Positions 43,113 to 52,306 are shown, numbered from the stretch's first letter. The stretch: 64,000 nucleotides of DNA from Agromyces sp. H66 (GCF_004959775.1 NZ_SJZG01000017.1:1-64000), one strand, 5' to 3'. Numbers and translations: made by a program. The notes: generated from the sequence alone by a model not told the origin.

Positions 43113-44159
43113 ATGGCGCCAGAGACCACCGTCGCTCCCATGCTCGCGAAGGCCGTGCCGTCGGTGCCCGAGCCCGACTCCGTGGCCGGCGGGCTCGTCT
43201 ATGAACCGAAGTGGGACGGCTTCCGCGGCATCGTCGCGTTCGACGGCGAGCACGTCGAGATCGGCAGCCGCGGCTCGAAACCGCTCACGCGGTACTTCCC
43301 AGAGCTCGTCGAAGCGTTCACGCGGCTCCTGCCGGAGCCCTGCGTGCTCGACGGCGAGATCGTCGTGAGCACCGAGGCATCCGGCGGCACGAGGCTCGAC
43401 TGGGAGGCGCTGACGCAGCGCATCCACCCCGCGGCGAGCCGCGTCGAACGCCTCGCGCAGGAGACGCCCGCGATGTTCGTGGCATTCGACCTGCTCGAGC
43501 TCGGCGGCCGGTCGCTCATGGACGAACCGTTCTCGGTGCGCCGCGCCGCCCTCGAGACCCTCGTGGAGGGGCTCGGGCATCCGATCCACATCACCCGCAT
43601 CACCGACGACGTCGAACTCGCCCGGCGTTGGTTCACCGAGTTCGAGGGCGCCGGACTCGACGGCGTCGTGGCCAAGCCGCTGGCCGCGCCGTACTCGCCG
43701 GGCAAGCGCGTGATGCTGAAGGCGAAGCATCGTCGAACCGCCGACGTCGTCGCGATCGGGTACCGGGTGCACACCTCGGGACGAGGCGTCGGATCGATCC
43801 TCCTCGGGCTCTACGACGATCACGGGCAGCTGCGGAACGTCGGCGGCGTGTCCGCCTTCAGCGACGCGCGGCGACAACAGCTCATCGACGAGCTCGCGCC
43901 CCACGTCGAACTCGACGAGGCCGGCGCGGCGATGACCGGCGAGACCGACCGGAGCCGCTTCGCGTCGAGCAAGGACGTCTCGTTCGTGCGGCTCCGCCCG
44001 GAGCTCGTGCTGGAGGTGCGGTACGACCAGCTCGAGGGCATGCGGTTCCGGCACACCGTGCAGTTCGAGCGTTGGCGGCCCGACCGGGAACCGCACTCGT
44101 GCACGTTCGCGCAGCTCGACCGGCCGGTGGCGTACGACCTCGCCGACGTGCTGGTCTGA
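43113..44159 (+). CDS. ATP-dependent DNA ligase, LigC-like
   Basis: A 348-aa ligase. EPKWDGFRG holds the nucleotidyl-accepting Lys of motif I; further nucleotidyltransferase motifs are PCVLDGEIVV (III), FVAFDLLELGG (IIIa), LDGVVAKPLAAPY (IV) and RVMLKAKHRR (V). The OB-fold domain follows. It lacks the polymerase and phosphoesterase domains of LigD and matches the LigC type used in base-excision or end-joining repair. TATCGT (43101-43106) precedes ATG by 6 nt, so the mRNA is probably leaderless. Confidence 0.9.
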   Translation: MAPETTVAPMLAKAVPSVPEPDSVAGGLVYEPKWDGFRGIVAFDGEHVEIGSRGSKPLTRYFPELVEAFTRLLPEPCVLDGEIVVSTEASGGTRLDWEALTQRIHPAASRVERLAQETPAMFVAFDLLELGGRSLMDEPFSVRRAALETLVEGLGHPIHITRITDDVELARRWFTEFEGAGLDGVVAKPLAAPYSPGKRVMLKAKHRRTADVVAIGYRVHTSGRGVGSILLGLYDDHGQLRNVGGVSAFSDARRQQLIDELAPHVELDEAGAAMTGETDRSRFASSKDVSFVRLRPELVLEVRYDQLEGMRFRHTVQFERWRPDREPHSCTFAQLDRPVAYDLADVLV

Positions 44160-44294
44160 GCCTGGCGACATACCGCCCGGGGTAGCACCCCGCACGGGGT
44201 CGGTCAATCCCCTCGCCCTCGACGAGGTGGCCGCCTACGGTGGATGATGGCCGATCTCACTGTCGCGATCCGGCCGTGAACGAGGAGTGCACCG

Positions 44295-44459
44295 ATGACC
44301 GATCCGAACCCTACCGATCCGAGCGCGGCGGACGAACTCGATGAGGCGGTCGACGCCGCCGAGCAGCATCAGCGAGCCGAGGAGGCGGCCGACCCCGACG
44401 AGCACGTCGTGATCCGCGACCCGCAGACGGGCGAGACGGCCGAGGAGCCGGCGCAATGA
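44295..44459 (+). CDS. Small acidic protein, 54 aa
   Basis: A 54-residue gene with GAGGAG (44282-44287) before ATG and an ATGA overlap (44456-44459) with the next gene. The product is very acidic (DELDEAVDAAEQHQRAEEAA, DPDEHVVIRDPQTGETAEEP) and probably partly helical or disordered. No known domain. The overlap and consistent codon use make it a real gene; function unknown. Confidence 0.65.
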   Translation: MTDPNPTDPSAADELDEAVDAAEQHQRAEEAADPDEHVVIRDPQTGETAEEPAQ

Positions 44460-44725
44460 CCTCCCTCATCGAACCCGCCCACGACGACCGCCCCCGACGC
44501 CGGCACGGGCTGCCGCCCATCGGCCTCTGGTGGCCGATGCTCGAGCGCCCCCTCCAGCGCGAGGTGCTCGAGAACCTCCACGCCCCGCTCCGCGCCGTCG
44601 TGGTGCGGCGCATCTTCGAGCTCTGCGAACTCGACGATGCGCCGGTCCCGCGCATGGGCATGCGCCTCGGCCCGAACGAGCGCGCCTACATCGCCGGGTG
44701 GATGCACGCCGTCGACTGGGACTGA
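44456..44725 (+). CDS. Hypothetical protein, 89 aa
   Basis: Soluble, 89 residues, coupled to the acidic 54-aa gene by a 4-nt overlap. IGLWWPMLERPLQREVLENL and RVVVRRIFELCELDD-like helices suggest a small helical protein; LGPNERAYIAGWMHAVDWD ends it. I do not recognise the family. Acidic neighbour plus basic N-terminus (DDRPRRRHG) could indicate that the two bind each other. Confidence 0.65.
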   Translation: MTSLIEPAHDDRPRRRHGLPPIGLWWPMLERPLQREVLENLHAPLRAVVVRRIFELCELDDAPVPRMGMRLGPNERAYIAGWMHAVDWD

Positions 44726-44751
44726 CGGGGCGTTCCGGATGTCGCGGGCCC

Positions 44752-44809
44752 GAGGCATCCGATAACGGGCGAGGCATCCGACCACGGGCCCGAGGCATCC
44801 GACCGCGGG
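44752..44809. repeat. Three tandem ~20-bp repeats with GAGGCATCCGA core
   Basis: GAGGCATCCGA occurs at 44752-44762, 44771-44781 and 44792-44802, each followed by a variable trinucleotide and CGGG. The array lies between the 89-aa gene and the beta-lactamase-like gene and contains the octamer GGCATCCG three times. Confidence 0.8.
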
Positions 44810-44894
44810 ACGGGACCCAGGTCTATGGTCGGGCCATCGTGACTCGCGCAGAGTGGGATGGGCGCCGTCGAGCGCCGAGGAACGGAGTCCCACA

Positions 44895-46184
44895 GTGCGT
44901 CTCGAACGAACGATCGCCGGCGCGGCCGCAGCAGCCGCAGTGGCCCTGATCCTCGGCGGTTGCGCCGCCGACCCGGCCGAGAACGCCGCTGCTCCGGCGA
45001 CCGCGGCCCCGGTCGCGGCGACGTGCGTCGCCGATCCCCATGAGGTGGCGACGACGCCGCTCCCGGCGGCCGCGACCGCGCCCGTCGACGACGCCACCGC
45101 CGCGGCCCTCGACGAGGCCGCCGCCGCCGGGTTCGCGCTGGCCTCCGCCCCCGGTGCGGTGGTCGCCGTGCAGACCCCCGAGGGCACGTGGACGGCCTCG
45201 TACGGCGACGCCGACCCCGCCGCGAAGATCCCGATGACGGCCGACGTGCACCACCGCATCGGGTCGGTGACCAAGACGTTCACGGGCACCGTGCTGCTGC
45301 AACTGGCCGAGCAGGGCGCGCTCTCGCTCGACGACCCCGTCGAGAAGTACTTCGACGGCGTGACCGACGGCGACCTCATCACGGTTCGGATGCTGCTGAA
45401 CATGACGAGCGGCATCGCGAGCTACACGCTCGACGAGGACTTCCAGGCCGCGCTGTTCGCCGACCCGATGCGGGTGTACACGCCCGACGAGCTCATCGCG
45501 ATGGGTCTCGCCCTCCCCCAGAAGTTCGAACCGGGTGCGCAGTTCGACTACTCGAACACCAACTTCGTGATGCTCGGCCGGATCGCCGAGCTCGTCACCG
45601 GAGAACCGTTCGCCACCGTGCTCGGCGAGCTGGTGCTCGAGCCGCTCGGCCTCGGGGACACCGCGATGCCGTCGGCGGACGAGGTGCAGCTGCCCCCGCC
45701 GAGTTCGCGCGGCTTCACCCTCCAGGGCACCCCCGACGACTCCACCGACCCCGTCGACGCGACCGATTGGAACCCCACCTGGGCGTGGACGGCCGGCCAG
45801 ATGACCTCCACCGCCGCCGACCTGCTGGTCTACGGCCGAGCCCTCGGCACCGGCCAGGGCCTGCTCGGTGAGGACGCCCAGGTGGAGCGGCTCACGTCGA
45901 TGGCGCCGAAGGGCGGGTACGGCCTCGGTGCGGGATGCCTCGACGGCTGGTTCGGCCACACGGGCGAGCTGCCCGGCTTCAACACCGCGCTCTACTACGA
46001 CACGACGAGCGACACGACCGTCGTCGTGCTCGCGAACAGCGACATCCCGTCGGGTGACTGCACCGATTCGAAGACCCTCGCCGACGACCCCGGCACCGAG
46101 CCGTGCATGGACCCCGCCGTGCGCATCTTCGCCGCGGTCTCGACCGCCCTCGGGCACACGTTCACACCGCTTCCGAAGTCGTAG
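44895..46184 (+). CDS. Serine hydrolase, class C beta-lactamase-like lipoprotein
   Basis: A 429-aa exported lipoprotein. The signal peptide ends in a lipobox (LILGGC). The penicillin-binding fold motifs are Ser124-x-x-Lys127 (SVTK), Tyr219-Ser-Asn221 (YSN) and His355-Thr-Gly357 (HTG). Relatives act as D-Ala-D-Ala carboxypeptidases, esterases or beta-lactamases, so the substrate is open. Four cysteines in the C-terminal part could form disulfides outside the cell. GTG at 44895 begins the signal peptide and follows a GGAG. Confidence 0.9.
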   Translation: MRLERTIAGAAAAAAVALILGGCAADPAENAAAPATAAPVAATCVADPHEVATTPLPAAATAPVDDATAAALDEAAAAGFALASAPGAVVAVQTPEGTWTASYGDADPAAKIPMTADVHHRIGSVTKTFTGTVLLQLAEQGALSLDDPVEKYFDGVTDGDLITVRMLLNMTSGIASYTLDEDFQAALFADPMRVYTPDELIAMGLALPQKFEPGAQFDYSNTNFVMLGRIAELVTGEPFATVLGELVLEPLGLGDTAMPSADEVQLPPPSSRGFTLQGTPDDSTDPVDATDWNPTWAWTAGQMTSTAADLLVYGRALGTGQGLLGEDAQVERLTSMAPKGGYGLGAGCLDGWFGHTGELPGFNTALYYDTTSDTTVVVLANSDIPSGDCTDSKTLADDPGTEPCMDPAVRIFAAVSTALGHTFTPLPKS

Positions 46185-46245
46185 CGCGAGGTCCCGCATG
46201 CTCCTCGCGGCACCCTCCCGGCTGCGCCCATTACGCTGGACCGCG

Positions 46246-47997
46246 ATGTCGAGCCCGGTGATGCGATCGAGCCTGTCCCGGTCGCTGGACAGGTCGCTCG
46301 CGACGCTGCTCGCGACCGGTGCCCTGCTCGCGGCCGTCGAAGTCGCGCTCCTCCCGCTCGACGGCCCGGCCGGCCCGCTGCTCGTCGGATTCCCGGTCGT
46401 GTTCGTCATCTACCTCGCCGCGGGCCTGCTCGCCTGGTACCGACGCCCCAGCAACCGGATGGGCGGACTCATCGTGTTCGCCGGGTTCGCCGTCTACGCC
46501 GCCGGACTCGCCAACACCGAGATCCCCGTGCTGGTCGCCACGGGCACCGTCACCAGCACGCTCGCGCTGGCCACGACGGTGCACCTCCTGCACGCGTTCC
46601 CGTCGGGGCGGCTCCGCGGACGGGCGTCGATCGCGACGGTCGCGGTCGCCTACGTCACCTCGCTCGTGTTCGAGGCGCCCTCGTACCTCTTCGACCCCGC
46701 GCAGTCGCCCGAGGCGGGCCTCGCCATCGCCGATCGCCCCGACCTCGCGGCGGCCGGCGGCCTCGTCCAGCAGATCCTCGGGGTCTCGGTCATGATCGCC
46801 ACCGCAACCCTGCTCGTACGTCGCCTGGCGACCGCCGACCGGGCGCACCGCGGCGCGCTCATGCGGCTCTACGGCTACGGCGCCTTCGCGGTGATCGCCC
46901 TCGTCCTCATCCCCAACGTGCTCGGCCGGGCGCTCGGAATCCCGGGCCTCCTGACCGGCATCATGCAGCTCGCCCTGCTCGCCGGCATCCCCATCGCCTT
47001 CGCGCTCGCCGTGCTCCGAGGCGGCTTCGCGAGGACCGGCGAGCTCGAGGAGCTCGGCAGCTGGCTCGGCGCGACGGGCGGCGCCAAGCCGACGCTCGCG
47101 ACCGCGCTCGCCAATGCGCTCGGCGACCAGACGCTGCAACTGTCGTTCTGGGTGCCGATGCGGCGGGCGTTCGTCGACGAGCACGGCGTGCCGCTTCCCG
47201 CCACCGCGCCCGTCCGAGGGCGCGGCACCGTCGAGATCAACCTCGACGGTCGCCTCGTCGGCGCCATCACGTACGACTCGGAACTGATCGGCGACGCCGA
47301 CCTCGTGCGCACCGCGGGGCGCGTCGTCGCCATCGCCGTCGACCGCGAGCGCCTGACCGCCGAGCTCCGGGCGAGCCGCATCGCCCTGCAGCGCTCGCGC
47401 GAGCGCCTGGTCGACGCCGCCGACCTCGAGCGGCGCCGCATCGCCCAAGACCTCCACGACGGCCTGCAGGTCCAGCTCGTGCTCCTCGGGATCGAGGCGC
47501 AGCAGCTCCCCAACGCACCAGGATCGGCCGACGTCCTCGCGGAGCGCGCCACCCGGCTGCGCATGGGCATCGATGCCGCCGCAGCCGACCTGCGCCGACT
47601 CGTGCACGAGGTCATGCCTGCCGCGCTCATCGAGCAGGGTCTCGCCGCGGCCGTCGAGGACCTCGTCGACCGCATGCCGATCCCGACCGCGCTCGAGCTC
47701 GGCCAGGACGGCCCCTGCCCGCGCGTGGTCGAGCGGACCGCCTACTTCGTCGTCGCCGAGGCGCTCGCGAACACGGTCAAGCACGCCCGCGCCGACAACG
47801 CCTCCGTACGGCTGAACAAGGCCGACGGCGTGCTGCGCGTCGAGGTGCGCGACGACGGCCTCGGGGGCGCCTCGCTGAGCGGCGGCACCGGGCTGCGCGG
47901 CCTCGTCGAGCGCGTCGACGTGCTCGGCGGCACCATCAATATCACTGGCTCGCCCGGACAGGGCACGAACATCACCGTGGAGTTGCCGTGCGTGTAG
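46246..47997 (+). CDS. Membrane sensor histidine kinase, NarL/LuxR-partner type
   Basis: A 583-aa kinase. About eight N-terminal helices (to about residue 265) form an integral-membrane sensor, then a GAF-like linker. HisKA_3 is ADLERRRIAQDLHDGLQVQL with phospho-accepting His404. The ATPase domain has EALANTVKHARADN (N box) and RDDGLGG/GTGLRGL (G boxes). TACGCT (46232-46237) precedes the ATG by 8 nt. It overlaps its response regulator gene by 10 nt. The signal is unknown; membrane or cell-wall stress is a usual input. Confidence 0.9.
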   Translation: MSSPVMRSSLSRSLDRSLATLLATGALLAAVEVALLPLDGPAGPLLVGFPVVFVIYLAAGLLAWYRRPSNRMGGLIVFAGFAVYAAGLANTEIPVLVATGTVTSTLALATTVHLLHAFPSGRLRGRASIATVAVAYVTSLVFEAPSYLFDPAQSPEAGLAIADRPDLAAAGGLVQQILGVSVMIATATLLVRRLATADRAHRGALMRLYGYGAFAVIALVLIPNVLGRALGIPGLLTGIMQLALLAGIPIAFALAVLRGGFARTGELEELGSWLGATGGAKPTLATALANALGDQTLQLSFWVPMRRAFVDEHGVPLPATAPVRGRGTVEINLDGRLVGAITYDSELIGDADLVRTAGRVVAIAVDRERLTAELRASRIALQRSRERLVDAADLERRRIAQDLHDGLQVQLVLLGIEAQQLPNAPGSADVLAERATRLRMGIDAAAADLRRLVHEVMPAALIEQGLAAAVEDLVDRMPIPTALELGQDGPCPRVVERTAYFVVAEALANTVKHARADNASVRLNKADGVLRVEVRDDGLGGASLSGGTGLRGLVERVDVLGGTINITGSPGQGTNITVELPCV

Positions 47998-48638
47998 TCA
48001 TCGCCGAAGACGAGACGCTGCTGCGCCACGGCCTCCAGCTCGTCCTCGAGCAGGGCGGCTTCGAGGTCGCCGCGAACGCCGGCGACGCCGTCGGGCTCGA
48101 GGAGGCCGTGGCGACGCACCGACCCGAACTCGTCGTCACCGACATCCGGATGCCGCCGACGCACACCGACGAGGGCCTCATGGCGGCGCTGCGCATCCGT
48201 CGGGAACACCCCGAGACGGCGGTCATGGTGCTGTCGCAGCACGTGCAGCGCCGGTACGCCAACGAGCTGCTGAACGCCCAGACCGGCCGGGTCGGCTACC
48301 TGCTGAAGCAGCGCATCGCCGACGTCGAGACCTTCCTCGATGACCTGCGCACCGTCGCGGCCGGCGGCACCGCCCTCGATCCCGACGTCGTGGCCGTCAT
48401 GGTGGCACGGGCCAAGCGGGCCGGCACCACGATCGGCAACCTCACCCCGCGGCAGCAGGAGGTGCTCGCGCTCATGGCCGAGGGGCGGAGCAACGCCCGC
48501 ATCGCGGCGCAGCTGTTCCTCAGCGAGAAGGCCGTCGTGCAGCACACGTCGCACATCTACGACGCGCTCGGGCTGCCCGTGGACTCCGACGCCCACCGGC
48601 GGGTGCTCGCGGTGCTGCGGTACCTCAACGACGCCTGA
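47988..48638 (+). CDS. Response regulator, NarL/LuxR family
   Basis: A 216-aa partner of the upstream kinase. The receiver domain has the acidic pocket (AEDE, residues 6-9), phospho-acceptor Asp52 (VVTDIRMP) and Lys in LLKQR. The C-terminal LuxR helix-turn-helix starts at LTPRQQEVLALMAEGRSN and includes IAAQLFLSEKAVVQHTSHIY. GTG at 47988 lies inside the kinase gene. Targets are not evident in the window. Confidence 0.93.
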   Translation: MRVVIAEDETLLRHGLQLVLEQGGFEVAANAGDAVGLEEAVATHRPELVVTDIRMPPTHTDEGLMAALRIRREHPETAVMVLSQHVQRRYANELLNAQTGRVGYLLKQRIADVETFLDDLRTVAAGGTALDPDVVAVMVARAKRAGTTIGNLTPRQQEVLALMAEGRSNARIAAQLFLSEKAVVQHTSHIYDALGLPVDSDAHRRVLAVLRYLNDA

Positions 48639-48671
48639 CGCCGACGACCGCGGTCGGTGCGCCCTGTCGGC

Positions 48672-49079
48672 TCAGTCGGCCGCGACGGGTGCGAGTACCA
48701 CGTGGGCGTCGCCGAGCACCTCCGCGTGCCGGCTGCGGACGAGGAACTCGCGTACGGTGTCGCGGCTTCGGGTGAGGCATCCGATCTTCGCCTCGAGCGC
48801 GTCGAGTTCCGCGGCGAGGCTCTCGGCGAGGTTTCGCGAGCACGTGCGCGCGAGCTCCTCTCCCTCGACGCCCTCCATGCCGAGCAGCAGCCGGATGACC
48901 CTCGTGGTGAGCCCGGACGACAGCAGGCCGCGGATCTGCTCGACGGCGGCGACGGCGGACTCGGGATAGTCGCGATAGCCGTTGGACCTGCGCTCCGACG
49001 CGATCAGGCCCTGCTCCTCGTAGTACCGCAGCATCCTGGTCGGCACGCCGGTTCGTCGCGACAACTCGCCGATGCGCAT
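48672..49079 (-). CDS. MerR-family transcriptional regulator
   Basis: A 135-aa regulator: MRIGELSRRTGVPTRMLRYY at the N-terminus is the MerR helix-turn-helix, followed by wing and dimerisation coiled coil. Two Cys (RTCSRN, KIGCLTRS) are present but not in a known metal-binding arrangement, so a drug or organic ligand is more likely. GGGAGGA precedes the ATG. It is divergent from an MFS exporter whose promoter has MerR-type spacing. Confidence 0.9.
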   Translation of the reverse strand: MRIGELSRRTGVPTRMLRYYEEQGLIASERRSNGYRDYPESAVAAVEQIRGLLSSGLTTRVIRLLLGMEGVEGEELARTCSRNLAESLAAELDALEAKIGCLTRSRDTVREFLVRSRHAEVLGDAHVVLAPVAAD

Positions 49080-49092
49080 GGGTCCTCCCGTG

Positions 49093-49127
49093 GACTTGAC
49101 CTTCACATAGATGTCAAAGTTTAGCCT
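49093..49127 (+). promoter_or_regulatory. MerR-type promoter with 20-bp spacer
   Basis: TTGACC (49096-49101) and TAGCCT (49122-49127) are separated by 20 bp, the lengthened spacer MerR activators untwist. ACTTGAC (49094-49100) and GTCAAAGT (49113-49120) form the dyad inside it. The -10 ends 6 nt before the exporter ATG. Confidence 0.75.
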
Positions 49128-49133
49128 CGCGGT

Positions 49134-50324
49134 ATGTCACAGACCACCGCCATCCCCGAAGCCCCTCCGGCGACCCGCACCCCGTGGCCCACGCTCATCG
49201 TGCTCGCGTTCGCCGTGTTCGCCACCGTCACGGTCGAGATGATCCCGGCGGGGCTGCTTCCCGCGATGAGCGCCGAGTTCGGCGTCTCGGCGGCGCAGGT
49301 CGGCTTGCTCGTCTCCCTGTGGTCGGCCACCATCATCGTCACGAGCCTCCCCGTGGTACGCCTCGCCGCACGCGTCGACCGCCGCACGTTCATCGTCGCC
49401 GCGCTCGCCGTGATGGCGATCGCCAACGTGATCACCGCGCTGGCGCCGAGCTTCGAGGTCGCGCTCGGCGTGCGGGTCGTCGCCGCCGTGGCGCACGGCG
49501 CGTTCTGGTCGATCGTGATGGTGTACGCGACATCGCTCGTCGACCCCCGGGTCTCGGGTCGAACCGTCGCCGTCGTCAGCGCCGGGGCCTCCGGCGCGAC
49601 GGTCCTCGGCATCCCGCTCGGCACGCTCGTCGGGCAGGTGGCGGACTGGCGGCTCGTCTTCGGCGGCCTCGCCGCGGTGCTCGCCGCCGTCGCCGTCGTG
49701 ATCCATCGCCGACTCCCCCGCCGTCCCGGCACCCGTCCCGCCCCGCGCGGCGAACGCCGTCGGGACCAATCGTTCCGCCCGGTGCTGGCCGCCGCGATCG
49801 CGTGCCTCTTCACCGCCGCGGCGAGCTTCACGCTGTTCACCTACATCGCGCCCTACCTGACGGATGTCGCCGGCCTGCCCGCCGCGTGGATCAGCCCGAT
49901 CCTCTTCGGCTTCGGCGCCGCGGGCATCGCCGGCCTCGTGATCGCGGCGCTCACCGCCGACCGCTGGCCGGTCACCTCCCTCGTCGCCATGTCGGCGCTG
50001 TTCGCCGTCGCCCTCGGCACGCTGGGGATCGCCTTCCAGAGCACGGTCGCCGTGGTCGCGGCGATCCTCGCCTGGGGTCTCGCGATCGGCGGCCTGCCGG
50101 CGATGCTCCAGTCGCGACTGCTGGGTGTGGCCTCGCCGGAGCTGCGCGCCACCGCGAGCGCCCTCATGGTCGTGTTCTTCAACGCGGGCATCGCGCTGGG
50201 CGCGACGCTCGGCGGCGTGCTCGAGACCGGCGTCGGGCTCGTCGCGGCCGCGTTCACGGCGGCCGGACTCGCGGCGCTGGCCACGGGGGCGGTCGTGGCG
50301 TCGCGGCTCCTCGCGGGGCGGTGA
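49134..50324 (+). CDS. MFS transporter, DHA1 drug-efflux type
   Basis: A 396-aa permease with 12 helices. EMIPAGLLPAMSAEFGVS in helix 1, LPVVRLAARVDRRTFIV (loop 2-3) and GAFWSIVMVYATSLVDP are typical of the DHA1 exporters (CmlA/AraJ-like). It is the likely effector of the MerR regulator: ligand-bound MerR would open the 20-bp-spaced promoter and the pump would export the ligand. The mRNA appears leaderless. Confidence 0.88.
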   Translation: MSQTTAIPEAPPATRTPWPTLIVLAFAVFATVTVEMIPAGLLPAMSAEFGVSAAQVGLLVSLWSATIIVTSLPVVRLAARVDRRTFIVAALAVMAIANVITALAPSFEVALGVRVVAAVAHGAFWSIVMVYATSLVDPRVSGRTVAVVSAGASGATVLGIPLGTLVGQVADWRLVFGGLAAVLAAVAVVIHRRLPRRPGTRPAPRGERRRDQSFRPVLAAAIACLFTAAASFTLFTYIAPYLTDVAGLPAAWISPILFGFGAAGIAGLVIAALTADRWPVTSLVAMSALFAVALGTLGIAFQSTVAVVAAILAWGLAIGGLPAMLQSRLLGVASPELRATASALMVVFFNAGIALGATLGGVLETGVGLVAAAFTAAGLAALATGAVVASRLLAGR

Positions 50325-50351
50325 ATCGCCGCGGCATGCGCTCGAGACGAC

Positions 50352-51512
50352 TCAGCCCCAGGCGGCATCGAACCGGGTCCGCAGGTCGTGCAGGCGTTCG
50401 GTCGGCTCGTTCGCGAACACCAGGCGCAGGTAGCGGGCGCCCGACGGCCCCCAGCCGTCCATCGGCGTCGCCGCGACCCGGCCCCGCTCGAAGAGACGTT
50501 CCGACGCCTCGGCGGGGCTCATCCCGAGCTGCGCGGTGTCGATGAGCAGCGACCACCCGCCGTCGGGAGGGATGACGGGAAGCCCCGCCAGCTGGTCGAG
50601 GATGACGTCGCGCCGTGCCCGCCACGTGTCGACGGCGCGATCGACATCGTCGGCGGCGTCCGGCGCCTCGAGGGCGGCCGCGACGGCCTCCTGGGCGAGT
50701 CCCACCTGGCAGACGACGTTGGTGAGTCCGACCAGGTTGACATCCGCGAGGATCGCCTCGGGGCCGACGACCCACCCCACGCGCCATCCGATCATCCGCA
50801 GTTCCTTCGACGCCGACCCCACCGTGATGGTGCGCGCGGCCAGCCCCTCGACCTGCGCGGGGTGCACCCGCTCACCGTCGTCGAACCGAAGGCGCTCCAT
50901 CGCGGCGTCGTAGATCAGCCACGCGCGATGACCATCGAGGGCGCGCGCGAGCGCCGCCCAGTGCGAACGACCGAGCACCGAGCCGGTGGGCATGGCCGGC
51001 GACATCATCAGGACCGCGGCCGTGCGTTCGGTCACCGCCGACGCCAGGAGCTCCGGATCCACGCTCCACCCCGCCGCCGTCGGCGTGAGGGGAACGAACC
51101 GCGGCACTCCGCCCGCGAGCCGCACCCGGTTGACGAGCCCGGCGTAGATGGGATCGACCATGACCACCTCGTCGCCGGGCTCGACGACCGCGAGGAGCGT
51201 GTTCAGGATCCCATTGAGCCCTCCCGCCGTGATCACGCACTCGCGAGCGGGATCGTAGGCCCGGGCGGCGAGCCGGCCGACGTGAGCGGCCGCCGCCGCG
51301 CGGAGCGACACCGCGCCCTGGAATGGAAGGTAGCTGTTGGCGCGATCCTCGTCGACGGCGGCGCGCGTGCGCTCCAGGGCGATCGCAGGCGGCCGGATGT
51401 CGGTGTCGAGGTTCTCGAGGCGCAGCAACGACGCGTCGTGCTCCCGATCGGCCCGGTCGCCGAGCAGGTCGACCCCGATGCCGGGGATGTGCTGCAGGCG
51501 TTGGACTGGCAT
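50352..51512 (-). CDS. PLP-dependent aminotransferase, class I/II
   Basis: A 386-aa fold-type I aminotransferase. The Schiff-base Lys is in VGSASKELRMIGWRVGW; the cofactor Asp in AWLIYDAAMERL; ITAGGLNGILNTLLAVVEPGD is the N-terminal PLP-phosphate region. Residues match the aspartate/alanine aminotransferase-like group. Start 51512 (MPVQRLQHIPGIG) follows GGGAGGG. It is divergent from an XRE-cupin regulator, a pairing seen with amino-acid or amine catabolism genes. Confidence 0.87.
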   Translation of the reverse strand: MPVQRLQHIPGIGVDLLGDRADREHDASLLRLENLDTDIRPPAIALERTRAAVDEDRANSYLPFQGAVSLRAAAAAHVGRLAARAYDPARECVITAGGLNGILNTLLAVVEPGDEVVMVDPIYAGLVNRVRLAGGVPRFVPLTPTAAGWSVDPELLASAVTERTAAVLMMSPAMPTGSVLGRSHWAALARALDGHRAWLIYDAAMERLRFDDGERVHPAQVEGLAARTITVGSASKELRMIGWRVGWVVGPEAILADVNLVGLTNVVCQVGLAQEAVAAALEAPDAADDVDRAVDTWRARRDVILDQLAGLPVIPPDGGWSLLIDTAQLGMSPAEASERLFERGRVAATPMDGWGPSGARYLRLVFANEPTERLHDLRTRFDAAWG

Positions 51513-51523
51513 GGTCCCTCCCG

Positions 51524-51564
51524 TGTTCTGTTTACGGAACGTTTTGTTCACAGAACAGTAGACT
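51524..51564. promoter_or_regulatory. Aminotransferase/XRE divergent operator region
   Basis: TGTTCTGT (51524-51531) and ACAGAACA (51550-51557) are perfect inverted copies 18 bp apart; GAACgttttGTTC (51537-51549) is nested between them. TAGACT (51559-51564) is the -10 of the regulator gene, 6 nt before its ATG. The regulator probably binds these arms and controls both genes. Confidence 0.6.
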
Positions 51565-51570
51565 GCAGAC

Positions 51571-52176
51571 ATGCCCGACCGTCAACCCGCCAAGGACAGG
51601 CCGTCGTTTCCGGATGTCTCCGCCTCGATCGGAAGCCGCATCAGAGACCTCCGGGCCGAACGCGGCATCTCGCTGGGCTCGCTCGCGGTCACCACCGGCC
51701 TCGGGAAGGGGACGCTGTCCGAACTCGAGCGGGGGCGGCGCAACCCGACCCTCGACACGCTGTTCGCGATCGCGACGGCGCTGACCGTGCCGCTCAGCGA
51801 TCTCCTCCTGACGAGCGGCGATACGGCCGTGGGTTCGGCCGCCGCGGGAGACGGGCCCCGCGCCCACGGACAGAGCGTCGACGCCCGGCTGATCGGCCGC
51901 TGGCGCGAGCGCGCCGAGGTCGTCGAGGTCTACCGCATGGCGATCGGTCCCGGACGCAGGGAGTCGCGCAGGCACTCCGACGGGGTGGTGGAGAGCATCA
52001 CGGTGATCGACGGGGAGATCGCCGTCGGGAGCGTCGCGGCGCCGGCGCGGTTGCGAAGCGGCGACAGCCACACCTTCCCCGGCGACGAGGACCACGTCTA
52101 CGAGGGGGTCGGCGACCATCCCGCCAGCACCGTCCTCGTGATGCGCTACCCGACCGAGCCCGCGAGTTCAGGGTAG
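51571..52176 (+). CDS. XRE-family regulator with C-terminal cupin
   Basis: A 201-aa regulator: helix-turn-helix at about residues 20-75 (IRDLRAERGISLGSLAVTTG, GKGTLSELERGRRNPTLDTL) and a small cupin at about 125-195 (HSDGVVESITVIDGEIAVGS, SGDSHTFPGDEDHVYEGVGD). Cupins in this family bind the inducer, often a small carboxylate or amine. It is divergent from the aminotransferase and the promoter indicates a leaderless mRNA. Confidence 0.92.
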   Translation: MPDRQPAKDRPSFPDVSASIGSRIRDLRAERGISLGSLAVTTGLGKGTLSELERGRRNPTLDTLFAIATALTVPLSDLLLTSGDTAVGSAAAGDGPRAHGQSVDARLIGRWRERAEVVEVYRMAIGPGRRESRRHSDGVVESITVIDGEIAVGSVAAPARLRSGDSHTFPGDEDHVYEGVGDHPASTVLVMRYPTEPASSG

Positions 52177-52231
52177 GGCGCGACGGCAGCGTCCGCCGGA
52201 CGGATGCCCCGCTCGCGGCGACCGATTCCAC

Positions 52232-52306
52232 TGGTGCCCCTGGAGGGACTCGAACCCCCAACCCTCGCCTTAGGACGGCGCTGCTCTTCCATTGAGCTAC
52301 AGAGGC
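52232..52306 (-). tRNA. tRNA-Arg (anticodon CCT), CCA encoded
   Basis: Folds as acceptor GCCTCTG/CAGGGGC, D-stem GCTC/GAGC, anticodon stem GCGCC/GGCGA (last pair mismatched) around loop GTCCTAA (anticodon CCT, codon AGG), T-stem GGGGG/CCCTC with TTCGAGT. Discriminator A is followed by an encoded CCA, unlike the tRNA-Ala gene in this window. Confidence 0.95.
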
